Positions 16,777-25,148 of a DNA stretch of 64,000 bases are shown here, one piece after another. The stretch is taken from positions 1 through 64,000 of the forward strand of contig CAJVZW010000001.1 of assembly GCA_913020085.1 (NCBI GenBank), written 5' to 3'. Made by a program: the position numbers and the translations under genes. How positions within the stretch are numbered: position 1 is the stretch's first letter; every line of letters begins with the position of its first letter. The notes beneath the pieces were generated by a model. It did not search any database and was not told the DNA's origin. It worked only from the letters and a program-made list of their open reading frames with translations. The DNA comes from an uncultured Pseudomonadota bacterium (lineage in GTDB: Bacteria; Pseudomonadota; Gammaproteobacteria; Comchoanobacterales; Comchoanobacteraceae).

Positions 16777-18092
16777 TGAATAAAGACACTATTGTTGCAA
16801 GAGCAACAGCAAATGGCCTTTCAGGCATATCGATAATTAGGGTATCGGGGGATAAAGCAAAATTTATTTATGAAATGCTTTTTCCGACTAAAAAAGAAAT
16901 AAGCCCTCGGTATGCCAGGTTTTGTTATCTAAGGCATGATGGCCAGATAATTGATCACTGTATTAGCATATTCTTTAGCGCCCCTACTTCAGCGACCGGG
17001 GAAGATGTTCTTGAAATTCACACCCATGGCAACCCAGTCTTATCTGAAATCGTGATCAAAGATTGCATTAAACTTGGGGCTCGCTTGGCCCAGCCAGGAG
17101 AATTTACACAAAGAGCCTTTCTAAACGGTAAAATTGATTTGGTACAAGCAGAGGCTACTGCTGACTTAATTGCAGCAGCCAGTGAGATTGAAATTAAATC
17201 AGCTGCGCAGTCATTAACAGGTCAGTTTTCAAAGAAACTAGATGTTATACAATCAGAGATTAATAAAATCAGGGTGCAGGTAGAAGCATTGATTGATTTC
17301 TCAGACCAGGATATTACGCCGAGTGACCTTGAGAACATTAAAACTTACACCCAAAAGGTTGTTAAAATAACCCGAGAGACGCTCAGTAAGGCCCGATTAG
17401 GTGCAAAGGTAAGGCAAGGATTAACTGTTGCAATAATAGGCCCAGCAAACGCAGGAAAGTCATCATTGTTAAATGCCTTGACTCAGGAAGACACGGCGAT
17501 TGTAACTGATATCGCAGGTACGACGCGAGATGCTCTTAAGGAGCGCATATATCTCGATGGCCTAGGTGTTACCATCATTGACACAGCTGGAATAAGAGAT
17601 ACCGATGACATTGTAGAAAAAGCAGGAATTGAGAGGACAAAAACCATTACTCAATTGGCAAATCATGTATTGATTGTTCTAGATGGCAATAAAGATGAGC
17701 GAGAAAAAGCAGAAACGATTATAAAAAATTATAACATTGCCTCATCAACAGTAATTTATAATAAGTCAGACCTCATGAAAAAAGAAGCACTACTAGCAGA
17801 TGAGATTAATATTTCAGCAAAGACGGGAAATGCAATAGACACCTTGATCACAAGATTAAAGAACATATCAGGCCAGTTTTCTGTCGAATCAGATCAATTT
17901 ATTGCTCGAGAGAGACATGTTGAGCTTTTAAAAACAGCGTTAACCCACCTACAAGAGTCTGATCACGCCATTTTAGAGGTAAGAGCACACGAACTAAAAT
18001 TGGCACAATTGGCACTTGACCAAATTTTAGGCGTTGTGAGCGCTGATGATTTACTTGGCCAGATTTTTTCCACCTTTTGTGTTGGAAAATAA
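16776..18092 (+). CDS. mnmE: tRNA-U34 modification GTPase MnmE
   Basis: With MnmG it installs the 5-carboxymethylaminomethyl group on wobble uridines. The N-terminal tetrahydrofolate-binding domain (SGISIIRVSG, EIHTHGNP, PGEFTQRAFLNGKIDL) is followed by a helical domain carrying an inserted GTPase: G1 GPANAGKSS, G3 DTAG, G4 NKSD. The C-terminus ends in FCVGK, a form of the family's FCIGK with the catalytic cysteine. The ATG at 16776 yields 438 residues; an in-frame TTG six bases upstream is an unlikely start. Confidence 0.97.
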   Translation: MNKDTIVARATANGLSGISIIRVSGDKAKFIYEMLFPTKKEISPRYARFCYLRHDGQIIDHCISIFFSAPTSATGEDVLEIHTHGNPVLSEIVIKDCIKLGARLAQPGEFTQRAFLNGKIDLVQAEATADLIAAASEIEIKSAAQSLTGQFSKKLDVIQSEINKIRVQVEALIDFSDQDITPSDLENIKTYTQKVVKITRETLSKARLGAKVRQGLTVAIIGPANAGKSSLLNALTQEDTAIVTDIAGTTRDALKERIYLDGLGVTIIDTAGIRDTDDIVEKAGIERTKTITQLANHVLIVLDGNKDEREKAETIIKNYNIASSTVIYNKSDLMKKEALLADEINISAKTGNAIDTLITRLKNISGQFSVESDQFIARERHVELLKTALTHLQESDHAILEVRAHELKLAQLALDQILGVVSADDLLGQIFSTFCVGK

Positions 18093-18159
18093 GTAACGGA
18101 AAATATAGAAATTTTATAATATATTTAGTAATATACATCGTTAAAAATAGAACAGTAGT

Positions 18160-20019
18160 ATGTATCACAAAGATTTCGAAGTTATTGTTGTTGGTGCTGG
18201 ACATGCAGGAGTCGAAGCAGCTTATTGTGCGGCTCGCTTAAACAAAAAAACCTTATTAATTACACATTCGATTGATGATATTGGAATGATGTCATGTAAC
18301 CCAGCAATAGGCGGTATTGGTAAGGGGCATATAGTAAAAGAAATAGATGCTTTTGGTGGCTTAATGCCAAAAGCTGCAGATATGGCAGCAATTCACTATC
18401 GAACTCTTAATGAGAGAAAAGGGCCTGCAGTTAGGGCAACGCGAGCACAATCTGACCGTCAGCTTTATCGAAAAGCAGTGAGGTCTTTATTAGACCGACA
18501 AGAAAACTTGTACCTTTTCCAAGAATCTGTTGAGGATATTGTTGTGCAAGATAACCAGGTCAGTGCTGTGGTTACAAAGTCAGGTAATCGATTTTCATCA
18601 AAACAGATAATACTAACAACCGGAACATTCTTAGCTGGAAAAATATTAATTGGGCAACAGTCATTTTCTGGCGGCCGAGCAGCGAGCCCTGCCTCAGTTG
18701 CCCTCTCAGAATCACTTCGCCAGTTACCTCTAAGATTTGGCCGGTTAAAAACAGGAACGCCTGCAAGAATTTGCGGTCGGTCAATTGATTTTTCACAGCT
18801 TGAGAGGCAACCTAGCACGGATCCAGCACCCCGATTTTCATCGCTTATTGATACAGCGGTCGAAAAAGTAGACTGTTATATTACGCATACTACAAAAAAG
18901 ACAAAAGAAATAATTGAAGAAAATATTGAAAAATCTGCGATGTATTCAGGCTTAATTGAAGGAGTTGGGCCAAGATATTGTCCTTCGATAGAGGATAAAG
19001 TGGTTAAATTCCACGAAAGGGATAAGCATCAAATTTTCCTAGAACCTGAAGGCCTATCAGTGAGTGAATATTACCCCAATGGTATTTCAACAAGTCTACC
19101 TTTCGATATTCAAGTTGCATTTATAAGAACCATACCAGGTTTAGAGAACGCATGGTTAACAAGAAGCGGGTATGCAATTGAGTATGATTATTTTGATCCC
19201 AGAGATTTATATTCAACATTAGAGTCCAAATATATCAAAGGTCTTTATCTTGCCGGTCAAATAAATGGTACGACCGGTTATGAGGAGGCAGCAGCACAAG
19301 GGCTGATGGCAGCTATAAATGCCAGTGGATATGAATGCGTCCTCAGAAGAGACCAGGCGTATATTGGTGTATTAATAGATGACCTGGTAACACTCGGGAC
19401 CAGTGAGCCATACCGAATGTTTACTTCACGAGCAGAGTTTAGATTATTACTGAGGGAAGATAATGCGCACGAACGGTTATTTCCGATTGCCAGTAAGCTG
19501 GGTTTATTGAACAAAGAACACGTTAGTATTATTCAATCGCGTATGGACGCGCTTGATCAATTGATGAATAAAATCAGTAATCAATGTGTTCAACCAGCTG
19601 ATAAATTATCACAGTATTTACTGGCAGAAAAAGGCATTAAATTAGATAAAGAGGTTCAGCTTTTACAACTGTTAAAAAGACCAGATGTAACAGCGAAAGA
19701 TCTGGTTGTGTCTCTTGATTTTTTAATGGAAGAGAATGAAGAGCTCATGTCTCAAATAGAGGTAAAGGTTAAATACCAGGGATATATTGACAGACAAATT
19801 CTAGAAGCGAAGAAATTGTCAGATAAAGAAAGCATCAAGATTCCGAAAAATATCAATTACGAGGGCATTAGTGGGTTATCAAACGAGGTAAAACAAAAGC
19901 TAATTGAAATCAAACCCCAAACAATAGGGCAAGCTTGTAGAATAAGTGGGGTAACACCTGCTGCTATATCAATTTTACTGGTATATCTTAAACATCATAC
20001 TCAACGAGAAACAGCATAA
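18160..20019 (+). CDS. mnmG: tRNA-U34 modification enzyme MnmG
   Basis: A 619-residue FAD/NADH-dependent partner of MnmE. The N-terminal dinucleotide fold is [12 protein letters not shown], followed by the family stretch [20 protein letters not shown] and LKTGTPARI; the flavin loop [21 protein letters not shown] and a helical C-terminal domain complete it. It is separated from mnmE by 67 A/T-rich bases and could share the transcript. Next downstream is the diverged HofN/O/Q-like group, not rsmG as in many relatives; rsmG-parAB lie 37 kb away. Confidence 0.97.
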   Translation: MYHKDFEVIVVGAGHAGVEAAYCAARLNKKTLLITHSIDDIGMMSCNPAIGGIGKGHIVKEIDAFGGLMPKAADMAAIHYRTLNERKGPAVRATRAQSDRQLYRKAVRSLLDRQENLYLFQESVEDIVVQDNQVSAVVTKSGNRFSSKQIILTTGTFLAGKILIGQQSFSGGRAASPASVALSESLRQLPLRFGRLKTGTPARICGRSIDFSQLERQPSTDPAPRFSSLIDTAVEKVDCYITHTTKKTKEIIEENIEKSAMYSGLIEGVGPRYCPSIEDKVVKFHERDKHQIFLEPEGLSVSEYYPNGISTSLPFDIQVAFIRTIPGLENAWLTRSGYAIEYDYFDPRDLYSTLESKYIKGLYLAGQINGTTGYEEAAAQGLMAAINASGYECVLRRDQAYIGVLIDDLVTLGTSEPYRMFTSRAEFRLLLREDNAHERLFPIASKLGLLNKEHVSIIQSRMDALDQLMNKISNQCVQPADKLSQYLLAEKGIKLDKEVQLLQLLKRPDVTAKDLVVSLDFLMEENEELMSQIEVKVKYQGYIDRQILEAKKLSDKESIKIPKNINYEGISGLSNEVKQKLIEIKPQTIGQACRISGVTPAAISILLVYLKHHTQRETA

Positions 20020-20077
20020 CCAGTATCGATAAATTCTGAGAATAACCGATAATAAGAAATCCAAAAAACAGCAATTC

Positions 20078-20488
20078 ATGCGTCTATCAGGTATTTATGT
20101 TTTCTTATTTTCTGTTATTCAGTTTTTTCTCTACCACAATGAAGCAATACTGTGGAACAGGGCCACGATTGAGTATAACCCAATTAATAAAAAACAGTGG
20201 TCGCTGGTTAATGGTTTTTTTCATAATCAGTGCCACACACAACAAATTCGAGTAAGTGCCAATAGCTATCTTGCATCGGGGTCAACAGTGCTTGCCGACG
20301 CATGCATGCGTGTATTGGATCAATGGTTGGGACATTGTTATGTATTCACGGAGTATGACAAAGGACAAATGGTATGGATGGTTAGATGTGGTTCTATGGA
20401 TGATGAGTGTGTTACTTCTGGCAAGTATCATCAAGGATGCTCAACCTACAAAGTTAAAGATACTCCCTATCGCCAGAAATCGTATTAA
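20078..20488 (+). CDS. Small membrane-anchored protein, PilN/HofN-like (tentative)
   Basis: 136 residues from the first ATG. The frame stays open upstream to a TAA at 20030-20032, and the extra residues read ILRITDNKKSKKQQF. Together with the following hydrophobic helix (MRLSGIYVFLFSVIQFF) they give the basic-cytoplasmic-tail plus single-helix start typical of PilN/HofN. Translation may therefore start at a non-ATG codon such as ATT 20033 or CTG 20036. The rest is a short extracytoplasmic region with four or more cysteines. There is no family motif strong enough for a firm call; the reading rests on topology and on the two genes that follow. Its end overlaps the next frame by about 134 bases. 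Confidence 0.42.
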   Translation: MRLSGIYVFLFSVIQFFLYHNEAILWNRATIEYNPINKKQWSLVNGFFHNQCHTQQIRVSANSYLASGSTVLADACMRVLDQWLGHCYVFTEYDKGQMVWMVRCGSMDDECVTSGKYHQGCSTYKVKDTPYRQKSY

Positions 20489-20768
20489 ACCTTGTTTGAG
20501 CGATGCAAGAGTTGTTCAAATGATATCAGACCACCGTTACCAACATTTGATCTATGAGGTAAGGGATCGAGATTTATCCCGATGTTTGCAGAGATTGAAA
20601 CACCAGGAACTAAGCTATGTTTTTTTTGAAAGAAATGAAGTGTTTTGGACTGTTCATACTGCTTGGGATTACATGCCAGCAGTTATGTATCGCAAAAAAG
20701 TACCCCATCGATATGCAGATGTATCAAAACAAACTACTTATCAAAGCAGAAAAAAGACCACTGGATGA
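20355..20768 (+). CDS. Small membrane-anchored protein, PilO/HofO/GspM-like (tentative)
   Basis: From the ATG at 20355 the protein has about 137 residues: a short charged start (MTKDKWYGW), one strong membrane helix (LDVVLWMMSVLLLASII) and a hydrophilic, mostly helical remainder. This is the bitopic topology of HofO/PilO/GspM inner-membrane assembly proteins. The frame is open upstream to 20256, so the start is uncertain. It overlaps both the preceding and following frames by over 130 bases, which is unusual. Assignment rests on topology and synteny, not on a conserved motif. Confidence 0.4.
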   Translation: MTKDKWYGWLDVVLWMMSVLLLASIIKDAQPTKLKILPIARNRIKPCLSDARVVQMISDHRYQHLIYEVRDRDLSRCLQRLKHQELSYVFFERNEVFWTVHTAWDYMPAVMYRKKVPHRYADVSKQTTYQSRKKTTG

Positions 20769-21723
20769 AATATTGGTTTATCTTGCTAATTACTGTGCAT
20801 TTAATATTCAACTGTATGGAGAGAAATGGCCGGTTACTAGCTTGGTGTTAAAGGCCGATAGCTGTCAACAATTAATATCTCACATTGCCCACCGATTTCA
20901 ATTAACAAATAAAAGAACAAAAACGGGATACGAGATTAATATTGATACTGACAACTTTTCTGTTTATAAAACCAAGATAGATGCAAATAGACTCATTCAA
21001 CTTCTATCAAAAGATTTTATTAAGCGGTTTAAAATATTTGTTATCTCATCACGTCAACTGGCGTATACAGACACAAGCAATCGAATCATTCGATATCTTA
21101 ACATGATGGATAAACCGACGAAACACTATGATCTTTCATTTGTTCTTTGGATATCAGATATTGATAAAATTGAGGGTTATCAGAATAGTATTGGGAAATT
21201 ATATGAGGAGATAAATAGAAAAAATGGATTTAATAGAACTATTATAACGGTACTGGGTGATTTTATAAACGCATTCCGAAACAAGGTCAGTGCTAATGCA
21301 TATGTTGCAGTTTCTCCATTTTTCAAAACAACCCTACCTGGTGATTTAAAATGGTCGAATAGTTTGATAATTCCTGCTCATGAGAATATAAAGAAAAAAA
21401 TTCAAGCAGATTTCTCACTCACTTGTCAGTTTAACCAGATAATGTCTGATGAGCTATTACTTCGATTAAAATTAAAGTTCAATTTCCCGCAAATACAAAA
21501 AGACCAGGTAGCAAGTAAATCCAACCAGCTTGATCTCTCGGTTCCTATTTCTTTGGATAAAGTGAATTTACTTTATTCTTTTTATTTAAACTACGATAGT
21601 TCAAGTAATACCCCAAAGAAAAAGAGGGGACTTTTTAAGATATTTTCATTCATTGCTGGAAATCGACATGTAAATAGCAAGATGTGGGTAAGTTTGTGGC
21701 TAATCATCAATGAAACTAAGTAA
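20617..21723 (+). CDS. Very divergent secretin-like protein (HofQ/PilQ type)
   Basis: 368 residues (starts at 20617 or, with a cleaner signal peptide, ATG 20635). Signal peptide to about residue 26; a STN/N0-like domain at 35-98 (LLIKAEKRPLDEILVYLANY); an N1-like domain at 115-168 where IDANRLIQLL and TDTSNRIIRYLNMMDKP track the DAxELAxLL and DxRTNxLLIxD...LDRP pattern of HofQ; then a C-terminal region at about 225-366 that follows secretin spacing. The canonical secretin motif GGL and the VPxLGxIPxLGxLF loop are only echoed (LLYSFYL, KKKRGLFKIFSFIAGN). If functional it would be an outer-membrane DNA-uptake pore; it may be a relic. No ATPase or pilin genes are nearby. Confidence 0.45.
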   Translation: MFFLKEMKCFGLFILLGITCQQLCIAKKYPIDMQMYQNKLLIKAEKRPLDEILVYLANYCAFNIQLYGEKWPVTSLVLKADSCQQLISHIAHRFQLTNKRTKTGYEINIDTDNFSVYKTKIDANRLIQLLSKDFIKRFKIFVISSRQLAYTDTSNRIIRYLNMMDKPTKHYDLSFVLWISDIDKIEGYQNSIGKLYEEINRKNGFNRTIITVLGDFINAFRNKVSANAYVAVSPFFKTTLPGDLKWSNSLIIPAHENIKKKIQADFSLTCQFNQIMSDELLLRLKLKFNFPQIQKDQVASKSNQLDLSVPISLDKVNLLYSFYLNYDSSSNTPKKKRGLFKIFSFIAGNRHVNSKMWVSLWLIINETK

Positions 21724-21767
21724 CTAGATTGCTGCTTTGGCTCATTCCCTTCATGTTTCTAGCTGTG

Positions 21768-22094
21768 TTATTTGGCGCTTATTTTATATCCTGAGGATGA
21801 TTCGTAGCTAATTTCTTCCCTTAGCTTTTCGACGATATCCTCTGCTGCGTTATGCCCATTGACCTTGTTATACTGTTCAGTGTCTAATTCTTCTGTATAA
21901 ATATATACTTTCATATATTTTCCCATGACATAATCAAACTTTCTTCCGTAATTTTCGACTATATACTTATGAGCACAATCATGAGACATTTCATCCACGT
22001 AATCACTAGAGTGGGAAGATAAACCAACATCCTTTGAGTTCTTATGAAGGGCAATCAGTAAATCAATTTTTTTTATACCTTTTATATTAACCAT
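21768..22094 (-). CDS. Hypothetical 108-residue protein
   Basis: I do not recognise the family. The protein is hydrophilic, without signal peptide or membrane helix, rich in Lys, Asp, Glu and Tyr, with a His/Cys-containing stretch (MSHDCAHKYIVENYGRKFDY) in the middle. It is transcribed alone from a good promoter at 22119-22147. A near-perfect parS site lies immediately upstream of that promoter, so ParB spreading could affect it. Its 3' end faces the secretin-like gene. Confidence 0.55.
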   Translation of the reverse strand: MVNIKGIKKIDLLIALHKNSKDVGLSSHSSDYVDEMSHDCAHKYIVENYGRKFDYVMGKYMKVYIYTEELDTEQYNKVNGHNAAEDIVEKLREEISYESSSGYKISAK

Positions 22095-22118
22095 GTTATA
22101 CCTATGTTTTTTTGTGTA

Positions 22119-22147
22119 TTTTATACTAGTGTGGTCAGTTTATCAAT
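22119..22147 (-). promoter_or_regulatory. Promoter for the 108-residue hypothetical gene
   Basis: Minus strand: TTGATA (22147-22142), 17 bases, TAAAAT (22124-22119), five of six matches each. The parS site begins three bases further upstream. Confidence 0.6.
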
Positions 22148-22149
22148 AG

Positions 22150-22165
22150 TGTTTCACGTGAAACG
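22150..22165. promoter_or_regulatory. parS centromere site 1 (intergenic)
   Basis: TGTTTCACGTGAAACG matches the conserved bacterial parS palindrome TGTTTCACGTGAAACA at 15 of 16 bases. ParB dimers nucleate on such sites and spread. ParA and ParB are encoded at 57-59 kb, so a working chromosomal partition system is expected. The site lies between two genes, 7.7 kb from the oriC candidate. Confidence 0.92.
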
Positions 22166-22173
22166 CCCCACTC

Positions 22174-23265
22174 TCATTGCGAAATTACTGTGGATATTAC
22201 TTTGCTAAGTGCGCCAGAGTGACCGATATGCTCTTTACTGATTTTCTTTAATTCTTCAGACGGCGGGCAGTTAATTTGACGACTAATCTCTTGAGTAAAT
22301 TGAGAAATGTCTCTTGATAAAGGAGTGTAAAGAGGCCCCATAATTTGTGAGATAGTACGTTTTCTTTTTTTTCTTACCCCCTCGGGCAGAAGGCCGATGA
22401 CAGGCTTTCCAAGACCTGCTGCTTGCTGCTGGCTTGTGCCCGCTGCGCTTAAGAGAAGGTCCGCACTATTGAGAAGCTCATATGATATACCTGGGTATTC
22501 GGTGATTAGCTGTTTGCCATCTTTTGGAGAAAGAGAAAAATCCAGTTGGCAGTATAGCTCACTAAAATTTAAATCAGGGCTGCGTGACACAATGACTCTA
22601 ATTGATTTTTTATCCCAAATGGTTTTGAGTGTTGTAAGAAAAAATCTCAGATTTTCTCTGGCTTCTTTTCTACTACCAGGCAAAATGACGATAGTGAAAA
22701 GATCACTTGGGGCAATCGTCTCGTTGGGAGATATCGCGATTGTGTCCATAATAATATTACCATCATATCTTGCGTTAACACCTGCATTTGTGAGCTGAAC
22801 ACTCAGTTTGGCATCGCGGGTCCAAACAGTAAGTGCCTGCCTTTTCAATAAGTATTTTTCATACCACTGATATGAGTGAGAATATGTGCTTTTATACACA
22901 CCAATAAATCTAACGGGGATCTGACCCGAAAAATAGCAGATTAATACCGAGTAAATATCCCCCACACAGATGATCTCATCAAATTCTTGGCTTTTCAAAA
23001 AATCAATTTGCTTAAACATGAATTGAATAGCACCTTGGGTTAAATCTTTAAGGAAACTATACTTATATCTTCGGTTCCCAAGATGACTATCGATTGCGCC
23101 TGGTCCCACTAAGGGGATTTTATTAATTTGATAAGCAGTACCTTTGCCAACAAGAGCCATTGCGTGTACATCGGTATTAGTCAGTAAAGATTTTGCTATT
23201 ACCGCTCCAATACTATCTTCGCCAAGGCCGTTTGAGATAATCAGTACTTTTTTCATACGCATCAT
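22174..23265 (-). CDS. LpxB-like glycosyltransferase-fold protein (COG4370-type)
   Basis: 363 residues. It begins KVLIISNGLGEDSIGAVIA, has GKGTAYQINKIPLVGPG, an ICVGDIYSVL segment and a VILPGSRKEARENLRFFL motif, and near the C-terminus AAGTSQQQAAGLGKPVIGLLPEG. This is the GT-B-type layout of the uncharacterised proteins related to lipid-A-disaccharide synthase that I associate mainly with cyanobacteria and related phyla. It is not canonical LpxB: there is no SGExSGD start and no lpxA/lpxD neighbours. The start ATG 23265 has AGGA upstream. A minus-strand extended -10 (TGTTACAAT) lies near 23327. Substrate unknown; transfer from another phylum is possible. Confidence 0.68.
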   Translation of the reverse strand: MMRMKKVLIISNGLGEDSIGAVIAKSLLTNTDVHAMALVGKGTAYQINKIPLVGPGAIDSHLGNRRYKYSFLKDLTQGAIQFMFKQIDFLKSQEFDEIICVGDIYSVLICYFSGQIPVRFIGVYKSTYSHSYQWYEKYLLKRQALTVWTRDAKLSVQLTNAGVNARYDGNIIMDTIAISPNETIAPSDLFTIVILPGSRKEARENLRFFLTTLKTIWDKKSIRVIVSRSPDLNFSELYCQLDFSLSPKDGKQLITEYPGISYELLNSADLLLSAAGTSQQQAAGLGKPVIGLLPEGVRKKRKRTISQIMGPLYTPLSRDISQFTQEISRQINCPPSEELKKISKEHIGHSGALSKVISTVISQ

Positions 23266-23346
23266 TAAATTCCTGCATGCAACATAACATGACGATCACC
23301 GTTCACCAATAGAACGTGAAAAAATAATTGTAACACAGTAAATATA

Positions 23347-23376
23347 TTGACAAAAACAGGTTATTTATGCGAGAAT
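23347..23376 (+). promoter_or_regulatory. Promoter for tRNA-Gln
   Basis: Perfect TTGACA (23347-23352), 18 bases, GAGAAT (23371-23376) with an extended TGC at 23368-23370, followed by a C/G-rich stretch (CCCG) before the tRNA. Predicted start is 3-4 bases upstream of the mature 5' end. Confidence 0.6.
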
Positions 23377-23386
23377 TTCCCGTTGT

Positions 23387-23460
23387 TGGGGTGTAGCCAA
23401 GCGGTAAGGCATAGGGTTTTGATCCCTTGATCCCTGGTTCGAATCCAGGCACCCCAGCCA
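23387..23460 (+). tRNA. tRNA-Gln (anticodon TTG)
   Basis: 74 nt with encoded CCA. Acceptor arms TGGGGTG and CACCCCA pair fully; the D-arm, a TTCGAAT T-loop with CCTGG/CCAGG stem, and an anticodon arm with loop TTTTGAT are all present. The anticodon TTG is at 23419-23421 and reads CAA/CAG. The U1-A72-type acceptor end and overall sequence follow E. coli tRNA-Gln closely. One T-T mismatch lies at the outer pair of the anticodon stem. It stands alone upstream of prs. Confidence 0.97.
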
Positions 23461-23625
23461 TATTATCTGTGTAACCCCCCTCTTTTTGACTTATTATTCA
23501 GTAATGCCATCAGCTGAAAAGCTTTGCTGAGGGTGATCCTGGGCTTGGTCTTAACTCACAATTATAGCTCGGCGATTGACATCATATATTGAAGTATTTA
23601 GCCTGTAGGAGAAGGAGACTTAAGC

Positions 23626-24558
23626 ATGAAAATTTTTACTACAACACCCAATTGTCAATTTACCTCTGATGTTTGTCAATATTTGAAGGCGTCCCCCGCC
23701 AATATGAGTGTTGGCCATTTTTCTGACGGGGAAATAAAATTAGAAGTACTCGACAATGTCAGAGGCAAAGATGTGTATATAATTCAATCCATATCTCCAC
23801 CAGTGAATGACCACTTAATGCGACTTTTATTGGCAGCCGATGCCATGCGTTTGGCCTCTGCTAGATCAGTAACAGCAGTGATCCCCTACCTGGGCTATGC
23901 AAGGCAAGATAGAAGAGTCCGCTCCCGAAGGGTACCCATTTCTGCCAGGCTAGTGGCTGACTTAATTGAAAGTGCAGGTTTTAATCGCGTAATGACTGTA
24001 GATCTCCACTCTGACCAGGTGCAGGGGTTTTTTCATATCCCTGTTGAGAATGTTTTTTCCTCTTCTCTTATTATTGAACATATAATGAAACTTGAAGATA
24101 AACAGGCTATTCGCATTGTTTCCCCGGATGTTGGCGGTGTTGGTAGAGCTCAGGCAGTTGCAAAACGTGTAAACAATAGAGAGCTTGCCATTGTTGATAA
24201 ACGAAGAGCTACTGCGAATCAAGTGGACTTTATGCAGTTAATAGGTGATGTTGAGAATAAAAATTGCTGGATTATTGATGACCTAGTAGACACTGGAAAT
24301 ACCTTGTCACAGGCCGCAGCGCTATTGAAGAGCCACGGTGCAAAATCTGTTAATGCCTACTGTACGCATGGCTTGTTATCTGGGAGTGCTGTTAATACTA
24401 TTGATGATTCTTTGCTAGATGGGCTGTTTATTACCGACAGTATTACTCAATCGGTTCGATCTAATAAGATTACAACTATTTCAATCGCTCAGCTGATTGC
24501 AGAAGCAATTTCTCGAGTTAATAATAACGAATCGCTCAGCGAGATATATCAGTGCTAA
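23626..24558 (+). CDS. prs: Ribose-phosphate pyrophosphokinase
   Basis: Makes PRPP from ribose-5-phosphate and ATP for nucleotide, His and Trp synthesis. 310 residues, normal length. Visible features: PYLGYARQDRR (ATP loop), TVDLHSDQVQGFF, and the PRPP-binding DDLVDTGNTL. The ATG is preceded by a strong AGGAGAAGGAGA. A TTGACA at 23576-23581 may be part of its promoter but lacks a convincing -10. The next gene, pth, overlaps the stop by 7 bases. Confidence 0.97.
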   Translation: MKIFTTTPNCQFTSDVCQYLKASPANMSVGHFSDGEIKLEVLDNVRGKDVYIIQSISPPVNDHLMRLLLAADAMRLASARSVTAVIPYLGYARQDRRVRSRRVPISARLVADLIESAGFNRVMTVDLHSDQVQGFFHIPVENVFSSSLIIEHIMKLEDKQAIRIVSPDVGGVGRAQAVAKRVNNRELAIVDKRRATANQVDFMQLIGDVENKNCWIIDDLVDTGNTLSQAAALLKSHGAKSVNAYCTHGLLSGSAVNTIDDSLLDGLFITDSITQSVRSNKITTISIAQLIAEAISRVNNNESLSEIYQC

Positions 24559-25097
24559 TTGTCGGTTTAGGAAATCCACCTGATCAATATGGTAGCACTC
24601 GTCATAATGCTGGATATTGGTTTGTTGATTTATGGGCACACTCAGAGGGGCTACAGTGGCGGTATGAGAAAAAATGTGACGCGTGGATTGCAAAAAATAG
24701 CAGTGTTTTCCTGATTAAACCAAGCTGCTTTATTAATCTATCAAGCGGCCCAATTAGAAAAACACAGCGTTATTTTAATCTCGAAAATCGCACTTTGGTT
24801 GTTGCACATGATGAAATGAGTTTTTTGCCAGGTGTGATACGGTTTAAAGAAAATGGCGGCGCTGGGGGCCATAATGGCTTGAAGGACATTATATCTCATA
24901 TCGGTGAGAACTTTATGCGAATCAGAATTGGTATTGGTAGTCCCAACCACCCCAATGTCTCCGATTATGTTTTGTCAAACCCAGCGGTGCATGAGAAAAA
25001 TTCAATTAATGAGTCATTGGCGAATTTAATTGCACAAAAAGAGAAGATTTTAGAAGAAAATTGGCCCTTTTTAATGAATAATTGGCATCAGAGCTAG
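24552..25097 (+). CDS. pth: Peptidyl-tRNA hydrolase
   Basis: Recycles tRNA from prematurely released peptidyl-tRNA. It starts at GTG 24552, giving MLIVGLGNPPDQYGSTRHNAG, with the catalytic His in TRHNAG. The conserved Asp is in VAHDEMSF and the Asn in GGAGGHNGLKDI. 181 residues, slightly shorter than E. coli Pth (194). The prs-pth-ychF order is a common gammaproteobacterial arrangement. Confidence 0.96.
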   Translation: MLIVGLGNPPDQYGSTRHNAGYWFVDLWAHSEGLQWRYEKKCDAWIAKNSSVFLIKPSCFINLSSGPIRKTQRYFNLENRTLVVAHDEMSFLPGVIRFKENGGAGGHNGLKDIISHIGENFMRIRIGIGSPNHPNVSDYVLSNPAVHEKNSINESLANLIAQKEKILEENWPFLMNNWHQS

Positions 25098-25148
25098 AGA
25101 AATAAACAAGTATAAGATATCTTAGGTAATCAAAATTAAGGGTGTGAT

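Noticed and set aside
20645-20851. Additional small plus-strand frame within the secretin-like gene
   Set aside because: It is a third frame inside a longer frame with coherent secretin-like domains, has no Shine-Dalgarno and shows no domain.
23461-23625. Riboswitch or attenuator in front of prs
   Set aside because: A weak TCAGC/GCTGA pairing around 23509-23530 is visible but no conserved riboswitch core or terminator T-run.
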